The notes beneath the pieces were generated by a model, which was given only the letters and a program-made list of their open reading frames with translations, made no database searches and had not been told where the DNA came from. Of a stretch of DNA of 64,000 nt, positions 10,201-21,444 are shown piece after piece. Within the stretch, counting starts at the first letter, position 1; each line of letters opens with the position of its first letter. Source of the DNA: Afipia sp. GAS231 (GTDB lineage: Bacteria; Pseudomonadota; Alphaproteobacteria; Rhizobiales; Xanthobacteraceae); the NCBI RefSeq assembly GCF_900103365.1, contig NZ_LT629703.1, positions 3,534,001 to 3,598,000 of the forward strand, given 5' to 3'. The position numbers and the translations under genes were made by a program.

Positions 10201-10356
10201 AAGCTGGAAGCCCTGATCCGCGCGTTCGAGAACGAGGATCAGGCCTACACCTCGCTGAATCTCTCGATGTGGTCGAACCGCTACGGCGCCTATGACGACC
10301 TCGCCCGCATCAAGGAATGGTCCGCGGCCGGCGGCCTGGGGATCGAGGAATGGTGA
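7210..10356 (+). CDS. addB: AddB, double-strand break repair helicase/nuclease subunit
   Basis: Large subunit (1048 aa) of the AddAB exonuclease that resects double-strand breaks for RecA, replacing RecBCD. The C-terminal RecB-type nuclease domain is visible: LKLSVTAIEDWLRDPYTIY, DRGSAIHDALGEF (GxxxH-type) and ILDYKTGQPP (DYK catalytic motif). I see no Walker A motif at the N-terminus and no cysteine anywhere in the chain, so it cannot carry the Fe-S cluster of Bacillus AddB. This fits a diverged alphaproteobacterial AddB subfamily. It overlaps addA by 7 bp. Confidence 0.92.
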   Translation: MRVFSVPVSVPLLRTVIAALVDGRLVDGFEARSNPLNLARATLYLPTRRAGRLAREIFLDELKTDAAILPRIVALGDIDEDELAFSESSEQFGGTAPLDIPPRLGELERRLTLAHLVAAWAKGPVLSPLVVGGPASTLALAGDLARLMDDMVTRGVAWEALDKLVPDQLDQYWQHSLEFLRIARKIWPDHLKEIGRIEPAERRDRLIDAEAARLAAHHDGPVIAAGSTGSMPTTAKFLGVVANLKQGAVVLPGLDTDLDDEAWQIIGGVRDAQGKFTTQPSSNHPQFAMQGLLDRFGIKRGDVEILGTPAAGGRDVLVSETMRPSSATEQWHDRLAEPDVSLKISAGMANLAVVEAPNSEMESLAIAIAMREARHLGKSAALVTPDRALARRVMAALTRWNLEFDDSGGDALTDTSAGIFARLTAEAAAKGLEPPTLLALLKHPLFRLGGAHGALKRAIEVLELAVLRGTRPQAGSGGLARDFDRFRSELKKLNNKETSSLHRSEQRAKLKEDELDLAQSLISALQKAFAPLESMATSKPYDFAELAQRHHEVLSALSSDQDGIAVVFEGTQGSVLAAAFDELLGEQKQSGLAVQLGDYAEVFQTAFADRMVRRPEHADAQLQIYGQLEARLTESDRVILGGLVEGVWPPAPRVDPWLSRPMRHELGLDLPERRIGLSAHDFAQLLGHGEVILSHSAKVGGAPAVASRFLHRLEAVAGEARWNAAKLAGANYVRFADELDRPDKVQPIEQPAPKPPLATRPLKLSVTAIEDWLRDPYTIYAKYILRLDPLDPVDMPLSAADRGSAIHDALGEFTQTYAEALPGDVVQTLRGIGAKHFAPLMERPEAKALWWPRFQRIVGWFADWEQARRDNLAKIFAETRGEIGIPLDNARTFTLSARADRIEQRRDGSFAILDYKTGQPPTGKQVRMGLSPQLTLEAAILRQGGFANIDAGASVGELVYVRLSGNNPPGEQRTLELKIRNNDTPQPPDAAADEALQKLEALIRAFENEDQAYTSLNLSMWSNRYGAYDDLARIKEWSAAGGLGIEEW

Positions 10357-13300
10357 AGGCCCCGCGCACGATTCCATCGGCGGTCCGCGCGACGCAAGCG
10401 CGCGCGTCCGATCCGGCCGCCTCCGCCTTCGTTTCGGCCAATGCCGGTTCCGGCAAGACCCATGTGCTGGTGCAGCGCGTGATCCGGCTGCTGCTCGACG
10501 GCGTGGCGCCGGAAAAGATCCTCTGCATCACCTTCACCAAGGCCGCGGCCGCCAACATGGCGGAACGGGTGTTCACGACGCTCGGCCATTGGGTCACGCT
10601 CGATGACGCGGCGCTTGATGCGGCGATCAAGGACGCTGGCATCGCCCATCCCGATCGCGGCTTGCGCAAATCGGCGCGAAAGCTGTTTGCCTGTGCGCTG
10701 GAAACGCCGGGTGGCCTGAAGGTGCAGACCATCCACGCGCTGTGCACGCGGCTGCTGCAACAATTCCCGTTCGAGGCCAATGTGCCGGCGCGCTTTGCCG
10801 TGCTCGACGACCGCGACCAGACCGAGATGATGGAGCGCGCCAATCTCGGCGTATTTCTCGAGGCGTCGCGCCATCCCGACAGCGCCACCGGGCGCGCGCT
10901 GATGACGGCGATGGCGAGCGCGGCCGACGTCACCTTCAAGGACGTGGTGCGCGAGGCCTGTCTGAGCCGCGATCATTTCATGGCCTGGACCGACGCCGCC
11001 GGCAGCGCGCATGCCGCCGCGGCGCAAATTTCCGCAGCCCTCGGCGTTGATCCGGATGACCGCATCGAAGATGTCGAGCGCGCCATCGTCGATGGACCGG
11101 ACCTGCCGCGATCGCGCTGGCCGGAGATCGCCCGTGTTCTGGATACCGGCAATAAAACCGACCAGGAGCAGGCGCGCCGGTTGCGCGACGCCCTGATCTT
11201 TACCGGCGCGGCGCAGGTCGATGAATATTTCGGCGTGTTCCTCACCGAGGCCGACCGGACGCCGCGCAAATCGGTGGTGACGAAGAAGTTTATCGATAAC
11301 AATCCGGCCCTGGGCCGGCTGTTCGATTCAGAATTCTCCCGCATCATACCGCTGATCGAGCGACGTCGCGCCGTCACCGCCCGCGACCGCACCGAGGCGC
11401 TGCTGCATATCGCAACCGCAGCGGCTGCAAATTACCGGCGCGAGAAGCAGGAACGCGGCCTGCTCGACTATGACGATTTGATCGACAAGACGCTCGCGAT
11501 GCTCGACCGCGTCTCTTCCGGCTGGGTGCACTACAAGCTCGACCGCGGCGTCGACCATGTGCTGATCGACGAGGCGCAGGACACCAGCCCGCGTCAGTGG
11601 GACATCGTCGCGCACATCATTTCGGAATTCACCTCGGGCGCCGGCGCGCGCGACGGCCTGGTGCGAACGGTGTTCGCGGTCGGCGACGAGAAGCAGTCGA
11701 TCTTTTCGTTTCAGGGCGCGGCTCCCCGCGAGTTCGACCTGCGGCGCCGGGAACTACAGAAGAAGTTCGAGGGTGCCGGGCTGAAGTTCGATCCGGTGTC
11801 CTTCACCTATTCGTTCCGCTCGGGCCCGGCGATCCTGAAGTCGGTCGACCACGTCTTCCGCGAGCAGGATATTTTCCGAAGTATCCATTCGGTCGAGACC
11901 GGTCATCCCGTCCACAACTGGCTCGCTGATGCCGGTCCCGGGCAGATCGACCTCTGGGATCTCGCCGTCGCCGACGACCGGCAGGACATCGAGGGCTGGC
12001 GCGCGCCATTCGACGGCGTCTCGCTGACCAGCCCCGAAGTGAAGCTGGCGCGGCGCATTCAGGCCGAGATCAAGTCGCTGGTCGACGGCGGCACGATGAC
12101 CGGCAGCACGGGCGCGCGCCGGCCGCTGCGCTATGGCGACATGCTGGTGCTGGTGCGACGGCGCGGCAACGCATTCGACGCCGTGATCCAGGCGCTGAAG
12201 CACGCCAATATCCCGGTCGCCGGCGCCGACCGGCTCAAGCTGACCGAGCATATCGCGATCATCGACCTGATGAACCTTGCCGACGCGCTGCTGCTGCCGC
12301 AGGACGACCTGGCGCTCGCGGTGGCGCTGAAGAGCCCGCTGTTCGGCCTCACCGACAACGATCTGTTCAAGCTGGCGCGGGACCGCAAGGGCTCGCTGCG
12401 CGCGGCGCTAACGATGCGCGCCGCGACCGACGGCCTGTTGCGGGATGTGCTGTGGCGGCTCGAACAATGCGAGCGCCGCGTCGTCCACGAGACGCCGTTT
12501 GCATTCTACGCCTGGCTGCTCGGCGGCGACGGCGGCCGCGCGCGCATCCTGCAACGGCTTGGGCATGAGGCCAACGACGCACTCGACGAATTTCTCGAAC
12601 TGGCGCTGAACTACGAGCGCAAGGCGCCGGCTTCGCTGCAGGGCTTCATGGCGTGGCTGCGCGCGGCCGACACCGAAGTGAAGCGCGACATGGAAATCTC
12701 GCGCGACGAAGTCCGCGTCATGACCGTGCACGGCGCCAAGGGCCTGGAAGCCTCCGTCGTGTTCCTGGTCGATACCACGACGTCGCCTTCGGACACGCAG
12801 CGGCTGAAGCTGATCAACCTCTCCCAGGGAAACGCCGATCCGCATGCGCCGGGCGTGGTGGTGTGGGCCGGCCGCAAGGCCGAGGATCCCGCCTCCGTTG
12901 TCGCCGCGCGCGCGGCCATGATCGCGGATACCGAGGATGAATATCGCCGCCTGCTCTACGTCGCGATGACGCGTGCGGCGGATAGATTAGTCGTTGGCGG
13001 CTGCCTGCCCGGCAACATGAACACGGTGCGGAAATTGTCCTGGTACGACCTGATCACCAAGGGTCTGGCGAGTTCGGACCTGCAGATGCAGGAATTCGAA
13101 ACGCCCAACGGCAAGGTGACGCGCTACACGCTGGCGGAGGAAGCCGCTCCCGCTACTGGCTCCGCTGCTGCTGCGCCGACAGCCGCACCGATCGCGCTGC
13201 CGACCTGGCTGCTGACGCCGGCGCAGCCGGAGAAGTCGGCAGAAAGCGCGCTGCGGCCTTCTGAACCCACCAACGAACAAAGCCATCCGGTCCGCACCGG

Positions 13301-13859
13301 CGAATCCATCGCGCAGCGGGCCCGCGCGCTCCAGCGCGGCACGCTGGTGCACCGGCTGCTGCAATCGCTGCCCGATATCGCGGCTTCAAGCCGACGCGAT
13401 GCAGCCCTCGCCTATCTCGCCCGCAACGCCGATGGCTGGACCGAAGACGAACGCGAGCGGCTTACGGAAAACGCGCTGGCCTTGATTGCCGACCCGCGCT
13501 TCGCGGCGGTATTCGCGGACGGCAGCCGTGCCGAGGTGTCGATCGTCGGCCGGCTGGAGCGGCCGCACCGGCGACCGGCGCTGGTTTCCGGACAGATCGA
13601 CCGTCTGGCGGTCAGCGATCACGAGGTTCTGATCGTCGATTTCAAGACCAACCACACCCCGCCGACTGAAGTAGCCGAGGCGCCGAAGGGATATATCCGC
13701 CAGTTGGCGCTGTATCGGGCCGTGCTCGGCCAGCTTTATCCCCAGCGGCCGGTTCGCGCCGCGCTGGTTTGGACCGAAACGGCTGAATTCATGGAGATTT
13801 CAGCCCCTGCGCTGGACGCGGAGCTGGCCGCCATTATCCAAAGGGATGACCGTGCTTGA
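10350..13859 (+). CDS. addA: AddA, UvrD-type helicase/nuclease subunit
   Basis: Motor subunit of AddAB, about 1169 aa. Walker A ([12 protein letters not shown]) lies near residue 30. Further SF1 helicase motifs follow: [13 protein letters not shown] (Ia), [14 protein letters not shown] (II), [14 protein letters not shown] (III), [12 protein letters not shown] (V) and [13 protein letters not shown] (VI). The C-terminal RecB-family nuclease has [13 protein letters not shown] as catalytic motif. I chose ATG 10350, which overlaps the addB stop (ATGGTGA) and precedes the first conserved residues. Transcribed with addB and trxA. Confidence 0.94.
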   Translation: MVKAPRTIPSAVRATQARASDPAASAFVSANAGSGKTHVLVQRVIRLLLDGVAPEKILCITFTKAAAANMAERVFTTLGHWVTLDDAALDAAIKDAGIAHPDRGLRKSARKLFACALETPGGLKVQTIHALCTRLLQQFPFEANVPARFAVLDDRDQTEMMERANLGVFLEASRHPDSATGRALMTAMASAADVTFKDVVREACLSRDHFMAWTDAAGSAHAAAAQISAALGVDPDDRIEDVERAIVDGPDLPRSRWPEIARVLDTGNKTDQEQARRLRDALIFTGAAQVDEYFGVFLTEADRTPRKSVVTKKFIDNNPALGRLFDSEFSRIIPLIERRRAVTARDRTEALLHIATAAAANYRREKQERGLLDYDDLIDKTLAMLDRVSSGWVHYKLDRGVDHVLIDEAQDTSPRQWDIVAHIISEFTSGAGARDGLVRTVFAVGDEKQSIFSFQGAAPREFDLRRRELQKKFEGAGLKFDPVSFTYSFRSGPAILKSVDHVFREQDIFRSIHSVETGHPVHNWLADAGPGQIDLWDLAVADDRQDIEGWRAPFDGVSLTSPEVKLARRIQAEIKSLVDGGTMTGSTGARRPLRYGDMLVLVRRRGNAFDAVIQALKHANIPVAGADRLKLTEHIAIIDLMNLADALLLPQDDLALAVALKSPLFGLTDNDLFKLARDRKGSLRAALTMRAATDGLLRDVLWRLEQCERRVVHETPFAFYAWLLGGDGGRARILQRLGHEANDALDEFLELALNYERKAPASLQGFMAWLRAADTEVKRDMEISRDEVRVMTVHGAKGLEASVVFLVDTTTSPSDTQRLKLINLSQGNADPHAPGVVVWAGRKAEDPASVVAARAAMIADTEDEYRRLLYVAMTRAADRLVVGGCLPGNMNTVRKLSWYDLITKGLASSDLQMQEFETPNGKVTRYTLAEEAAPATGSAAAAPTAAPIALPTWLLTPAQPEKSAESALRPSEPTNEQSHPVRTGESIAQRARALQRGTLVHRLLQSLPDIAASSRRDAALAYLARNADGWTEDERERLTENALALIADPRFAAVFADGSRAEVSIVGRLERPHRRPALVSGQIDRLAVSDHEVLIVDFKTNHTPPTEVAEAPKGYIRQLALYRAVLGQLYPQRPVRAALVWTETAEFMEISAPALDAELAAIIQRDDRA

Positions 13860-13951
13860 CCCGGCAAGATCGCGTTCATAGGTTTGCCCCATCATCCGAT
13901 GGCGCGATTCTCTCCGCAGCGCGCCCTAATCCAACCGAACGAGGTATTCCC

Positions 13952-14272
13952 ATGGCCGTTGGCAAGGTTTCTGACGCCGATTTCGAAGCCGAAGTGCTGA
14001 ATGCGACCGGCCCGGTGGTGGTCGATTTCTGGGCCGAATGGTGCGGCCCGTGTCGCATGATCGCCCCCGCACTCGACGAGATTTCCGGCGCGATGGGCGA
14101 CAAGGTCAAGATCGTGAAGCTGAACGTCGACGAGAGCCCGAAGACCGCCTCGAAATACGGCGTGATGTCGATCCCGACCCTGATGATCTTCAAGGGCGGC
14201 GAGATGGCCTCGCGCCAGGTCGGCGCCGCGCCGAAGCAGAAGCTGCATCAGTGGATATCAGCTGCGGTCTGA
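13952..14272 (+). CDS. trxA: Thioredoxin
   Basis: General protein disulfide reductase, 106 aa, cytoplasmic. The active site WCGPC sits in [17 protein letters not shown]; the cis-proline segment is [12 protein letters not shown]. The frame is open upstream to 13856, but ATG 13952 gives the canonical length and is preceded by a purine-rich stretch. A strong terminator follows directly, marking the end of the plus-strand block. Confidence 0.95.
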   Translation: MAVGKVSDADFEAEVLNATGPVVVDFWAEWCGPCRMIAPALDEISGAMGDKVKIVKLNVDESPKTASKYGVMSIPTLMIFKGGEMASRQVGAAPKQKLHQWISAAV

Positions 14273-14298
14273 TCGGCTGACGATTGTTGTAATGAAAG

Positions 14299-14328
14299 CG
14301 GCCGGCTCATCGCCGGCCGTTTTGTTTT
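14299..14328 (+). terminator. Rho-independent terminator after trxA
   Basis: A GGCCGGC / GCCGGCC stem with a 5-base loop is followed by GTTTTGTTTT. It lies between trxA and the convergent phosphoesterase gene. Confidence 0.85.
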
Positions 14329-15067
14329 ACCCGATCCATCCCGTCGCCAGCGCCGACGCCAGTTCAGGTTGCCCGTTTTGCCGCGCCAAAGCGGCCATGG
14401 TGCCGTGATCGTAAGGCACGTGCCGAAACGTGACGCGCCAATCGCTGCCGACAAGTTCTAAAATTGCATAGCGCGCGTCCGGCGTGCCGGCTTCGATGAC
14501 ATGCGGATGCGGATGGGTATCGCGATAGCCGGGCGAACCGACGCTACCGGGATTGACGATCAGGCGACCGTCGCGAAGCTGCACCGCACGGGCGACATGG
14601 GTGTGGGCGCAGAGGATCAATGATTGCGTGATCCCTTTGGCCCGCTCCTCGATCGCGTCGAGCGATGACATCCGCACCACGCCGTCGGGCTGCACCGTCT
14701 CCAGCCAGTAGATCTCGTCATGCTCGGGCGTGGCGTGGCAGAGAAAGACTTTTTCGCGAAACACCGATGTCGTCGGCACCGTGCGCAGCCAGTCGAGATG
14801 GCCTGCATTGAGCTGCGCGTGGGCCGGCCGGTCCCACGAACCCATCTTCTCCGGCGGCCGGTCGATCAGATAGCGGTCATGGTTGCCGAGCACATGCGTG
14901 GCATCGAGCGTCATCAGCATGTCCATCGTGCGCCGCGCATCAAGCGGACCGCTCGCCATGTCGCCGAGATTGACGATCCCCTCGACGCCCTGCGCGCGGA
15001 TGTCGGCAAGCACGGCCTCCAGTGCCAGATAATTTCCGTGCACGTCGGCAATCGCGGCAAAACGCAT
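14327..15067 (-). CDS. Metallophosphoesterase family protein
   Basis: Calcineurin-like phosphoesterase of 246 aa. Metal-ligand motifs appear in order: DVHGN (residues 8-12), NLGD, GNHDR, then CHATPEHDE, CAHTHVA and NPGSVGSPG. This resembles the YfcE/MJ0936 phosphodiesterase branch, but the substrate cannot be told from sequence. The open frame runs 40 codons further upstream into a repeat; ATG 15067 directly precedes the conserved MRFAAIADVHGN start and has a purine-rich ribosome-binding region, so I use it. Confidence 0.88.
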   Translation of the reverse strand: MRFAAIADVHGNYLALEAVLADIRAQGVEGIVNLGDMASGPLDARRTMDMLMTLDATHVLGNHDRYLIDRPPEKMGSWDRPAHAQLNAGHLDWLRTVPTTSVFREKVFLCHATPEHDEIYWLETVQPDGVVRMSSLDAIEERAKGITQSLILCAHTHVARAVQLRDGRLIVNPGSVGSPGYRDTHPHPHVIEAGTPDARYAILELVGSDWRVTFRHVPYDHGTMAALARQNGQPELASALATGWIG

Positions 15068-15099
15068 GGTGATTCCAATTTCTCTCGGCGAACGTGCCC

Positions 15100-15217
15100 C
15101 GGATGCTGCGCAGCGCGCAAGCGGTGCGCTGCTGGTCCGGGGTCCATCTTCCATGGACGAATGGGTCCCGGCTCTGCGGAGCAGCACTTCGTGCTGCTCC
15201 GCAGAGCCGGGACCCGA
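15100..15217. repeat. Long palindromic repeat (copy 1; copy 2 near 56213)
   Basis: Between the phosphoesterase and folC. The right half is an inverted repeat: CCCGGCTCTGCGGAGCAGC and its complement are separated by about 7 bases (around 15168-15214). The left half has CCCCGGATGCTGCGCAGCGC and GTGCGCTGCTGGTCCGGGG. A closely similar arrangement recurs at 56213-56335. Confidence 0.75.
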
Positions 15218-15222
15218 GAAAT

Positions 15223-16563
15223 CTATGCAGGAGGCGTGCCGTTGACGGCGAGGACATGGCCCGCGAGGTAGAGCGAGCCCGTGATCAGGATGCGCGGTGG
15301 AATTTCATAGGCAAGCCGCGACAGTGCCTGCAACGCGGCTTCGACGCTTGTCGCATTCTCCACGCGCATACCGAGCGCGCGCGCGGCATCGGCCAGCCGG
15401 TCCGGCGGCATCGCGTTGCCGCGGCCGGGGATCGGCACCGCCATGATGTGGCGCGTCAGTCCGGCGAAATTGGCGAGGAAGGCGCCGGCATCCTTGTTCG
15501 CCATCATGCCCGCGATCACGACCAGCGGGCGCGATACCCGCTCCTCGAGATCGCCGAGTGCCGCGGCCGTGACGCGGCCGCCCTCGGCATTGTGGCCGCC
15601 ATCGAGCCAGATCTCGCACCCCGGCGGTCCCTGATCGACCAGCGCGCCCGAGACCAGGCGCTGCATTCGCGCCGGCCATTCGGCGTTGACGATCCCGGCC
15701 TCGAACGCCGGCATACTGATTTTGAACGCGTCGATCGCGCGCAGTGTCGCAATCGCGAGGCCGGCATTGTCGAACTGATGCCGCCCGAACAGTTTGGGCG
15801 CCGCCAGATCCATCAAGCCGCGCTCGTCCTGATAGACCAGCCGGCCGCGCTCGACGCTGACATGCCATTGCTGGCCGGCCGCATGCAGCGATGCGCGCAT
15901 GCGGTTAGCCTGTGCCTCGATCACCGCCATCGCTTCGCCCGCCTGTTCGGCGCACACCACCGGCACGTTGCGCTTGATGATGGCGGCCTTCTCGCCGGCG
16001 ATCGCGGTCAAGGTGTCGCCGAGAAATTCGGTGTGATCCATGCTGATCGGCGCGATCACGGCGGCCAGCGGTGCCTCGATCACATTGGTCGAATCGAGCC
16101 GGCCGCCGAGACCGACTTCCAGCAGCACGACATCGGCCGGATGCCGGGCAAACAGACAGAACGCCGCAGCGGTCTCGATCTCGAAGATCGTGACCGGCTC
16201 GCCTCTGTTGGCCCGCTCGCAATGTTCGAGCGTCCCGCGCAATTCGTCATCGTCCACCAGCACGCCGCCAGCCTTGCGGCCGAGGCGAAAGCATTCGTTG
16301 ATCCGCACCAGATAGGGCGACGTAAAAACGTGAACGCGCAAACCCGCGGCTTCGAGGATCGCGCGCAGATAAGCGACGGTGGAGCCCTTGCCGTTGGTGC
16401 CGGCGACATGGATGACCGGCGGCAGCCCGCGTTCGGGATGATCGAGCGCCGCCAGCAGCCGGTGCATGCGATCGAGGCTGAGATCGATTTGCCGCGGGTG
16501 AAGGGCCGACAACCGCGCGATCAACTGATCGAGCGGTTGGGGTTTGGCGGCAGGCGCGTTCAC
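15223..16563 (-). CDS. folC: FolC folylpolyglutamate synthase / dihydrofolate synthase
   Basis: Adds glutamate to dihydropteroate/folates (446 aa). The Mur-ligase-type P-loop is [16 protein letters not shown], followed by [27 protein letters not shown] and [11 protein letters not shown]. It overlaps accD by 4 bp and is the last gene of the accD-folC pair, an arrangement common in Proteobacteria. Confidence 0.95.
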   Translation of the reverse strand: MNAPAAKPQPLDQLIARLSALHPRQIDLSLDRMHRLLAALDHPERGLPPVIHVAGTNGKGSTVAYLRAILEAAGLRVHVFTSPYLVRINECFRLGRKAGGVLVDDDELRGTLEHCERANRGEPVTIFEIETAAAFCLFARHPADVVLLEVGLGGRLDSTNVIEAPLAAVIAPISMDHTEFLGDTLTAIAGEKAAIIKRNVPVVCAEQAGEAMAVIEAQANRMRASLHAAGQQWHVSVERGRLVYQDERGLMDLAAPKLFGRHQFDNAGLAIATLRAIDAFKISMPAFEAGIVNAEWPARMQRLVSGALVDQGPPGCEIWLDGGHNAEGGRVTAAALGDLEERVSRPLVVIAGMMANKDAGAFLANFAGLTRHIMAVPIPGRGNAMPPDRLADAARALGMRVENATSVEAALQALSRLAYEIPPRILITGSLYLAGHVLAVNGTPPA

Positions 16564-17501
16564 GCGTGGGGAGCGGCCGGCACCGCATCCGGCGCCGAAA
16601 CGATCTGTGCCGGATCGGTGATGACAGGCGCAGGCTTCGAAACAACTTCAATTGCCGGCGATTTGGTCAGCAGGCGGCAGAGACGCGCAAGGGTCGGGCG
16701 CATCTCGTGGCGATGCACCACCATGTCGACCATGCCGTGATCGCGCAGATATTCGGCGCGCTGAAAACCTTCCGGCAATTTTTCGCGAATGGTCTGTTCG
16801 ATCACGCGCGCGCCGGCAAAGCCGATCAGCGCACCGGGTTCGGCGATCTGCACGTCGCCGAGCATGGCGTAGGAGGCGGTGACGCCGCCGGTGGTCGGGT
16901 TGGTCAGCACCACGATGTAGGGCAGTTTCGCCTCGCGCAGCATCTGCACGCCGACGGTGCTGCGCGGCATCTGCATCAGCGACAAAATGCCTTCCTGCAT
17001 CCGCGCGCCGCCGGAGGCTGCGAACATGATGAACGGCGATTTCTTTTCGACCGCGAGCTCCATCCCGCGCACGATCGCTTCGCCCGCGGCCATGCCGAGC
17101 GAGCCGCCCATGAAATCGAAGTCCTGCACCGCGACCACGACACCGGCGCCTTCGAGCTTGCCGTAGCCGACCTTGACGGCGTCGTTCAGCCCGGTCTTGG
17201 CGCGCGCATCCTTGATGCGATCGGCATATTTGCGCTCGTCGCGGAATTTCAGCGGGTCGGCTGTCACGTCGGGCAGCGCGATGTCGTACCAGGTCTCGTT
17301 GTCGAACACCGATTTCAGCCGCGCCGCCGCGCCCATGCGCATGTGGTAGTTCGAGCCGGGAATCACAAACTGGTTGGCCTCGACGTCCTTGTAGAACACG
17401 AGCTGCCCGGAATCCGGGCACTTGATCCACAAATTCTCCGGCGTCTCGCGGCGGAGGATGCTGCGGATCTTCGGCCGGACGACGTTGGTGAGCCAATTCA
17501 T
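16560..17501 (-). CDS. accD: Acetyl-CoA carboxylase carboxyltransferase beta subunit (zinc-ribbon Cys lost)
   Basis: Carboxyltransferase beta subunit that makes malonyl-CoA for fatty-acid synthesis with AccA. 313 aa; the carboxyltransferase core has [25 protein letters not shown] and [16 protein letters not shown]. In the Escherichia coli protein the N-terminus is a four-Cys zinc ribbon; here the equivalent region ([19 protein letters not shown]...IPGSNYH) keeps only one Cys. I recall the same loss in other rhizobial AccD proteins, so it is a lineage trait rather than damage. Confidence 0.95.
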   Translation of the reverse strand: MNWLTNVVRPKIRSILRRETPENLWIKCPDSGQLVFYKDVEANQFVIPGSNYHMRMGAAARLKSVFDNETWYDIALPDVTADPLKFRDERKYADRIKDARAKTGLNDAVKVGYGKLEGAGVVVAVQDFDFMGGSLGMAAGEAIVRGMELAVEKKSPFIMFAASGGARMQEGILSLMQMPRSTVGVQMLREAKLPYIVVLTNPTTGGVTASYAMLGDVQIAEPGALIGFAGARVIEQTIREKLPEGFQRAEYLRDHGMVDMVVHRHEMRPTLARLCRLLTKSPAIEVVSKPAPVITDPAQIVSAPDAVPAAPHA

Positions 17502-17602
17502 GTTTCGCTCCGAAATGCGGTTGGACGCATCAGTGAGAGTATATGGCGGCCCGGACGGAGCCCGGCAAGCCGCGGATAACGCGTAGTTTCACGCAATTAG
17601 GC

Positions 17603-18439
17603 TTATTCTGCGGCCTGTTTTGCTCCCCGCACGCCCTGTGCCAAAGCGGCGACCAGATCGGCGACGGCGGTGACGGTTTTGGCCGTCGCGCGGCCCTCGG
17701 CGTCGAGGCTGCCGCTCAGGGCATCGACCAGCGCAGTGCCGACCACGGAGCCATCGGCTTTCTCGGCAATCGCACGCGCCGCTTCCGGGGTGCGGATGCC
17801 GAAGCCGACGCAAACCGGCAATTTGGTATGCCGCTTGATGCGGGCGACGGCTGCGCCGACCACGTTCGAGTCGGCGCTGGCGCTGCCGGTGATGCCGGTG
17901 ACCGCGACGTAATAGACAAAGCCCGACGTGTTCGCGAGCACCGCGGGCAGGCGCTTGTCGTCGGTGGTCGGCGTCGCCAGGCGGATGAAGTTGAGGCCCG
18001 CCTTCATCGCGGGGATACACAGTTCGGTATCTTCTTCCGGCGGCAAGTCGACGATGATCAGCCCGTCGACGCCGGCGGTCTTGGCATCGCCCAGGAATTT
18101 ATCGACGCCGTAGATATAGATCGGATTGTAGTAGCCCATCAGCACCAGCGGCGTGGTGTCGTCGTCCTTGCGGAACGCGCGCACCATCTCCAACGTCTTC
18201 TTCAGGGTCATGCCGGCCTTGAGCGCGCGCAAGCCCGCCGCCTGGATCGACGGGCCGTCGGCCATCGGATCGGTAAAGGGCATGCCGATCTCGATCATGT
18301 CGGCGCCGGCCTTTGGCAGCGCCTTGATGATGTCGAGCGCGGTTTTCGGATCGGGATCGCCGGCCATCACGAAGGTGACGAAAGCCGAGCGGCCCTGTTT
18401 TGCCAACTCGGCAAAGCGTGTGTCGATACGGGTGGTCAT
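17603..18439 (-). CDS. trpA: Tryptophan synthase alpha subunit
   Basis: Cleaves indole-3-glycerol phosphate to indole for TrpB (278 aa). Conserved segments: [24 protein letters not shown] (with the catalytic Glu), [20 protein letters not shown] and GFGIRTPE. I chose ATG 18439; the frame extends upstream through a repeat-derived tail rich in Gly, Trp and Pro that is not coding. Third gene of trpF-trpB-trpA; the 265-base gap from trpB holds a repeat. Confidence 0.95.
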   Translation of the reverse strand: MTTRIDTRFAELAKQGRSAFVTFVMAGDPDPKTALDIIKALPKAGADMIEIGMPFTDPMADGPSIQAAGLRALKAGMTLKKTLEMVRAFRKDDDTTPLVLMGYYNPIYIYGVDKFLGDAKTAGVDGLIIVDLPPEEDTELCIPAMKAGLNFIRLATPTTDDKRLPAVLANTSGFVYYVAVTGITGSASADSNVVGAAVARIKRHTKLPVCVGFGIRTPEAARAIAEKADGSVVGTALVDALSGSLDAEGRATAKTVTAVADLVAALAQGVRGAKQAAE

Positions 18440-18484
18440 GGTGCGATACCTGAAATGCTGTGGCTCTTGCCGAGGCCTGCATGC

Positions 18485-18675
18485 GCGGAGAGACCCCCAC
18501 CCCAACCCTCCCCCGCAAGCGGGAGAGGGGGCAGAGCTTGCCGTGTCGATAGTCTGTGCAAAACACCCGGCCGCCATGTGACCGAGACTCGCGCAACAAA
18601 CCCGGTGGATTCCCTCTCCCGCTTGCGGGGTCCGAGGCGAGCGGAGCTCGCTCTCGAGGTTAGGGTGGGGGTGCT
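18485..18675. repeat. Inverted repeat pair in the trpB-trpA gap
   Basis: CCCCCACCCCAACCCTC plus CCCGCAAGCGGGAGAGGG at the left, and CCCTCTCCCGCTTGCGGG plus GGTTAGGGTGGGGGTG at the right, face each other across about 100 bases. This is the arrangement of the widespread Bradyrhizobium CCCTCTCCCGC repeat. A partial relative occurs at 63830-63872. Confidence 0.7.
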
Positions 18676-18704
18676 CAATCCGAACGCGATGCCAGTTGCG
18701 CCCC

Positions 18705-19918
<1,214 letters not shown>

Positions 19919-19922
<4 letters not shown>

Positions 19923-20578
19923 CGGACCATCAGCTCTTCGGTGGCGCGCGCGGCGCGAATAAATTTCAGGATCATCTCGGGATCCTTGATGCCCGGCGCA
20001 CTTTCGACGCCGGAGGATACGTCGACGCCGCCGGCGCGGGTGACGCGAATGGCCTCCGCGACGTTGTCGGGGTTAAGGCCGCCCGAGACCATGAAGGGCA
20101 GTTTGAGATCGAGCTTTTCCAGCACGTGCCAGTCGAACACGGCGCCGAGCCCGCCGGGGCGGGTGGCGTCCTTTGGCGCGCGGGCATCGAACAGGATTCG
20201 GTCGGCAACGCCGGCAAAGCCTGGCAGCACGGCGAGATCGGCCGACGTCTCGACCGCAATCACCTTCATGACCGGTAGGCCGAACCTGGCCTTGATGTCG
20301 CGCACGCGTGCGGTGGTTTCCTTGCCGTGCAATTGCAAGAGATCCGGCTGCAGGGTTTCGACGATATTGGAAAGCGTCGCGTCGTCGGCATCGACCGTCA
20401 GCGCCACCTTGGTGGCCCGGCCCTTGGCCTGCTTGCCGAGCGCGCGCGCGACCTCGAGGCTGAGGTGGCGCGGCGACGGCGGGAAGAACACGAAACCCAC
20501 CATGTCGGCACCAGCCCCCAGCGCGACGTCGAGCGTCTCGCGCGTGGACAGGCCGCAAATTTTGACAAGCAGGGACAT
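19919..20578 (-). CDS. trpF: Phosphoribosylanthranilate isomerase
   Basis: Amadori rearrangement of phosphoribosylanthranilate to CdRP in tryptophan synthesis (219 aa, TIM barrel). Motifs: [15 protein letters not shown] at the N-terminus with the catalytic Cys, [20 protein letters not shown] and [13 protein letters not shown], then [16 protein letters not shown]. First gene of trpFBA; the LapA-domain gene precedes it by about 60 bases. Confidence 0.96.
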
Positions 20579-20641
20579 GGTCTCTCGGGGTGGCTTGCAA
20601 GCCGCGATGGCCGGTTTGGAACGGAGCTTAGGGGGCGGGTT

Positions 20642-21040
20642 CTACAACGTCGCGCCCTGCTTGTCTCGCCCGGCGGCCCCGTAAATCCCGCGCGGAGCCA
20701 GCGCCGGAAGCCGCTCGGGCTGGCCCCGGGAGGCCGCTGCAGCTGCCCGCAAATCGGCGGCCTCAGACCGGGCCCTGCGGGCGTCGGCCTCGTGCTGGCG
20801 CGCTGCGCGGCGCCAGTGGCGCTGCCGGAACCAGGTCGCCATGCCGCCCGCCGCGACCCCCAGAATGGCGACCACAACGATCACCAAAAATAGCGGCAGC
20901 GTCACCGCGACCGAGGGATCGGCGGAATTGAACGGATCGAACGACACCGTCACCAGATGGCGATTGGCGACGGCGAAGACGACAAGGAGGATGAATATCG
21001 GAATGACGACCAGCGCCGTGAAGAACTTTCGCATGACCAT
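20642..21040 (-). CDS. LapA-domain (DUF1049) inner-membrane protein
   Basis: 132 aa with two hydrophobic segments (residues about 5-25, FFTALVVIPIFILLVVFAVAN, and 45-68), then a charged Ala/Arg-rich cytoplasmic tail that is probably helical. This topology matches lipopolysaccharide-assembly protein A-domain proteins, which in Escherichia coli (YciS/LapA) help control LpxC turnover. Its place between ihfB and trpF is usual in rhizobia. An ATG six bases downstream (21034) has the better ribosome-binding spacing. Confidence 0.75.
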   Translation of the reverse strand: MVMRKFFTALVVIPIFILLVVFAVANRHLVTVSFDPFNSADPSVAVTLPLFLVIVVVAILGVAAGGMATWFRQRHWRRAARQHEADARRARSEAADLRAAAAASRGQPERLPALAPRGIYGAAGRDKQGATL

Positions 21041-21135
21041 CTCTCGTCGTGATGGAGATCGGCAGAGCCGGCTCTCGTCAGGCCCCGCAACGCGGCTACA
21101 GATCGTCCAGGCCCAGCGAGCCTTGAGCCTGAGCC

Positions 21136-21444
21136 TTACGCGCCGGCCTCGGGCGAGGAGCCGCCCTCGCGGTTCAGCCGCTCCCGCATTTCCTTGCCGG
21201 TCTTGAAGAACGGCACGCTCTTCTGGTCGACCGGCACATGCGCGCCGGTGCGTGGATTGCGCCCCGCGCGCGCCGGACGATGCTTGACCGAGAAGGCGCC
21301 GAATCCGCGCAGTTCGACACGGTCGCCGCGCGCCAGGGCAGCCACGATCTCATCGAGGATCGCGTTCACAATGTTCTCCACATCCCGCTGATAGAGGTGC
21401 GGGTTGTGCTCGGCGATGCGCTGAACAAGCTCGGATTTGATCAT
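21136..21444 (-). CDS. ihfB: Integration host factor beta subunit
   Basis: DNA-bending architectural protein, 102 aa, partner of IhfA. Typical HU/IHF features: [21 protein letters not shown] at the N-terminus, [26 protein letters not shown] as the DNA-intercalating arm, and [15 protein letters not shown] at the C-terminus. It lies downstream of rpsA and sppA; rpsA-ihfB association is conserved widely in Proteobacteria, supporting IhfB over HU. Confidence 0.93.
   Translation of the reverse strand: MIKSELVQRIAEHNPHLYQRDVENIVNAILDEIVAALARGDRVELRGFGAFSVKHRPARAGRNPRTGAHVPVDQKSVPFFKTGKEMRERLNREGGSSPEAGA

Noticed and set aside
15094-16740. 548-codon plus-strand open frame opposite folC/accD
   Set aside because: It is antisense to two confidently identified genes, starts in a repeat and has no recognisable domain; long antisense frames are expected in GC-rich DNA.
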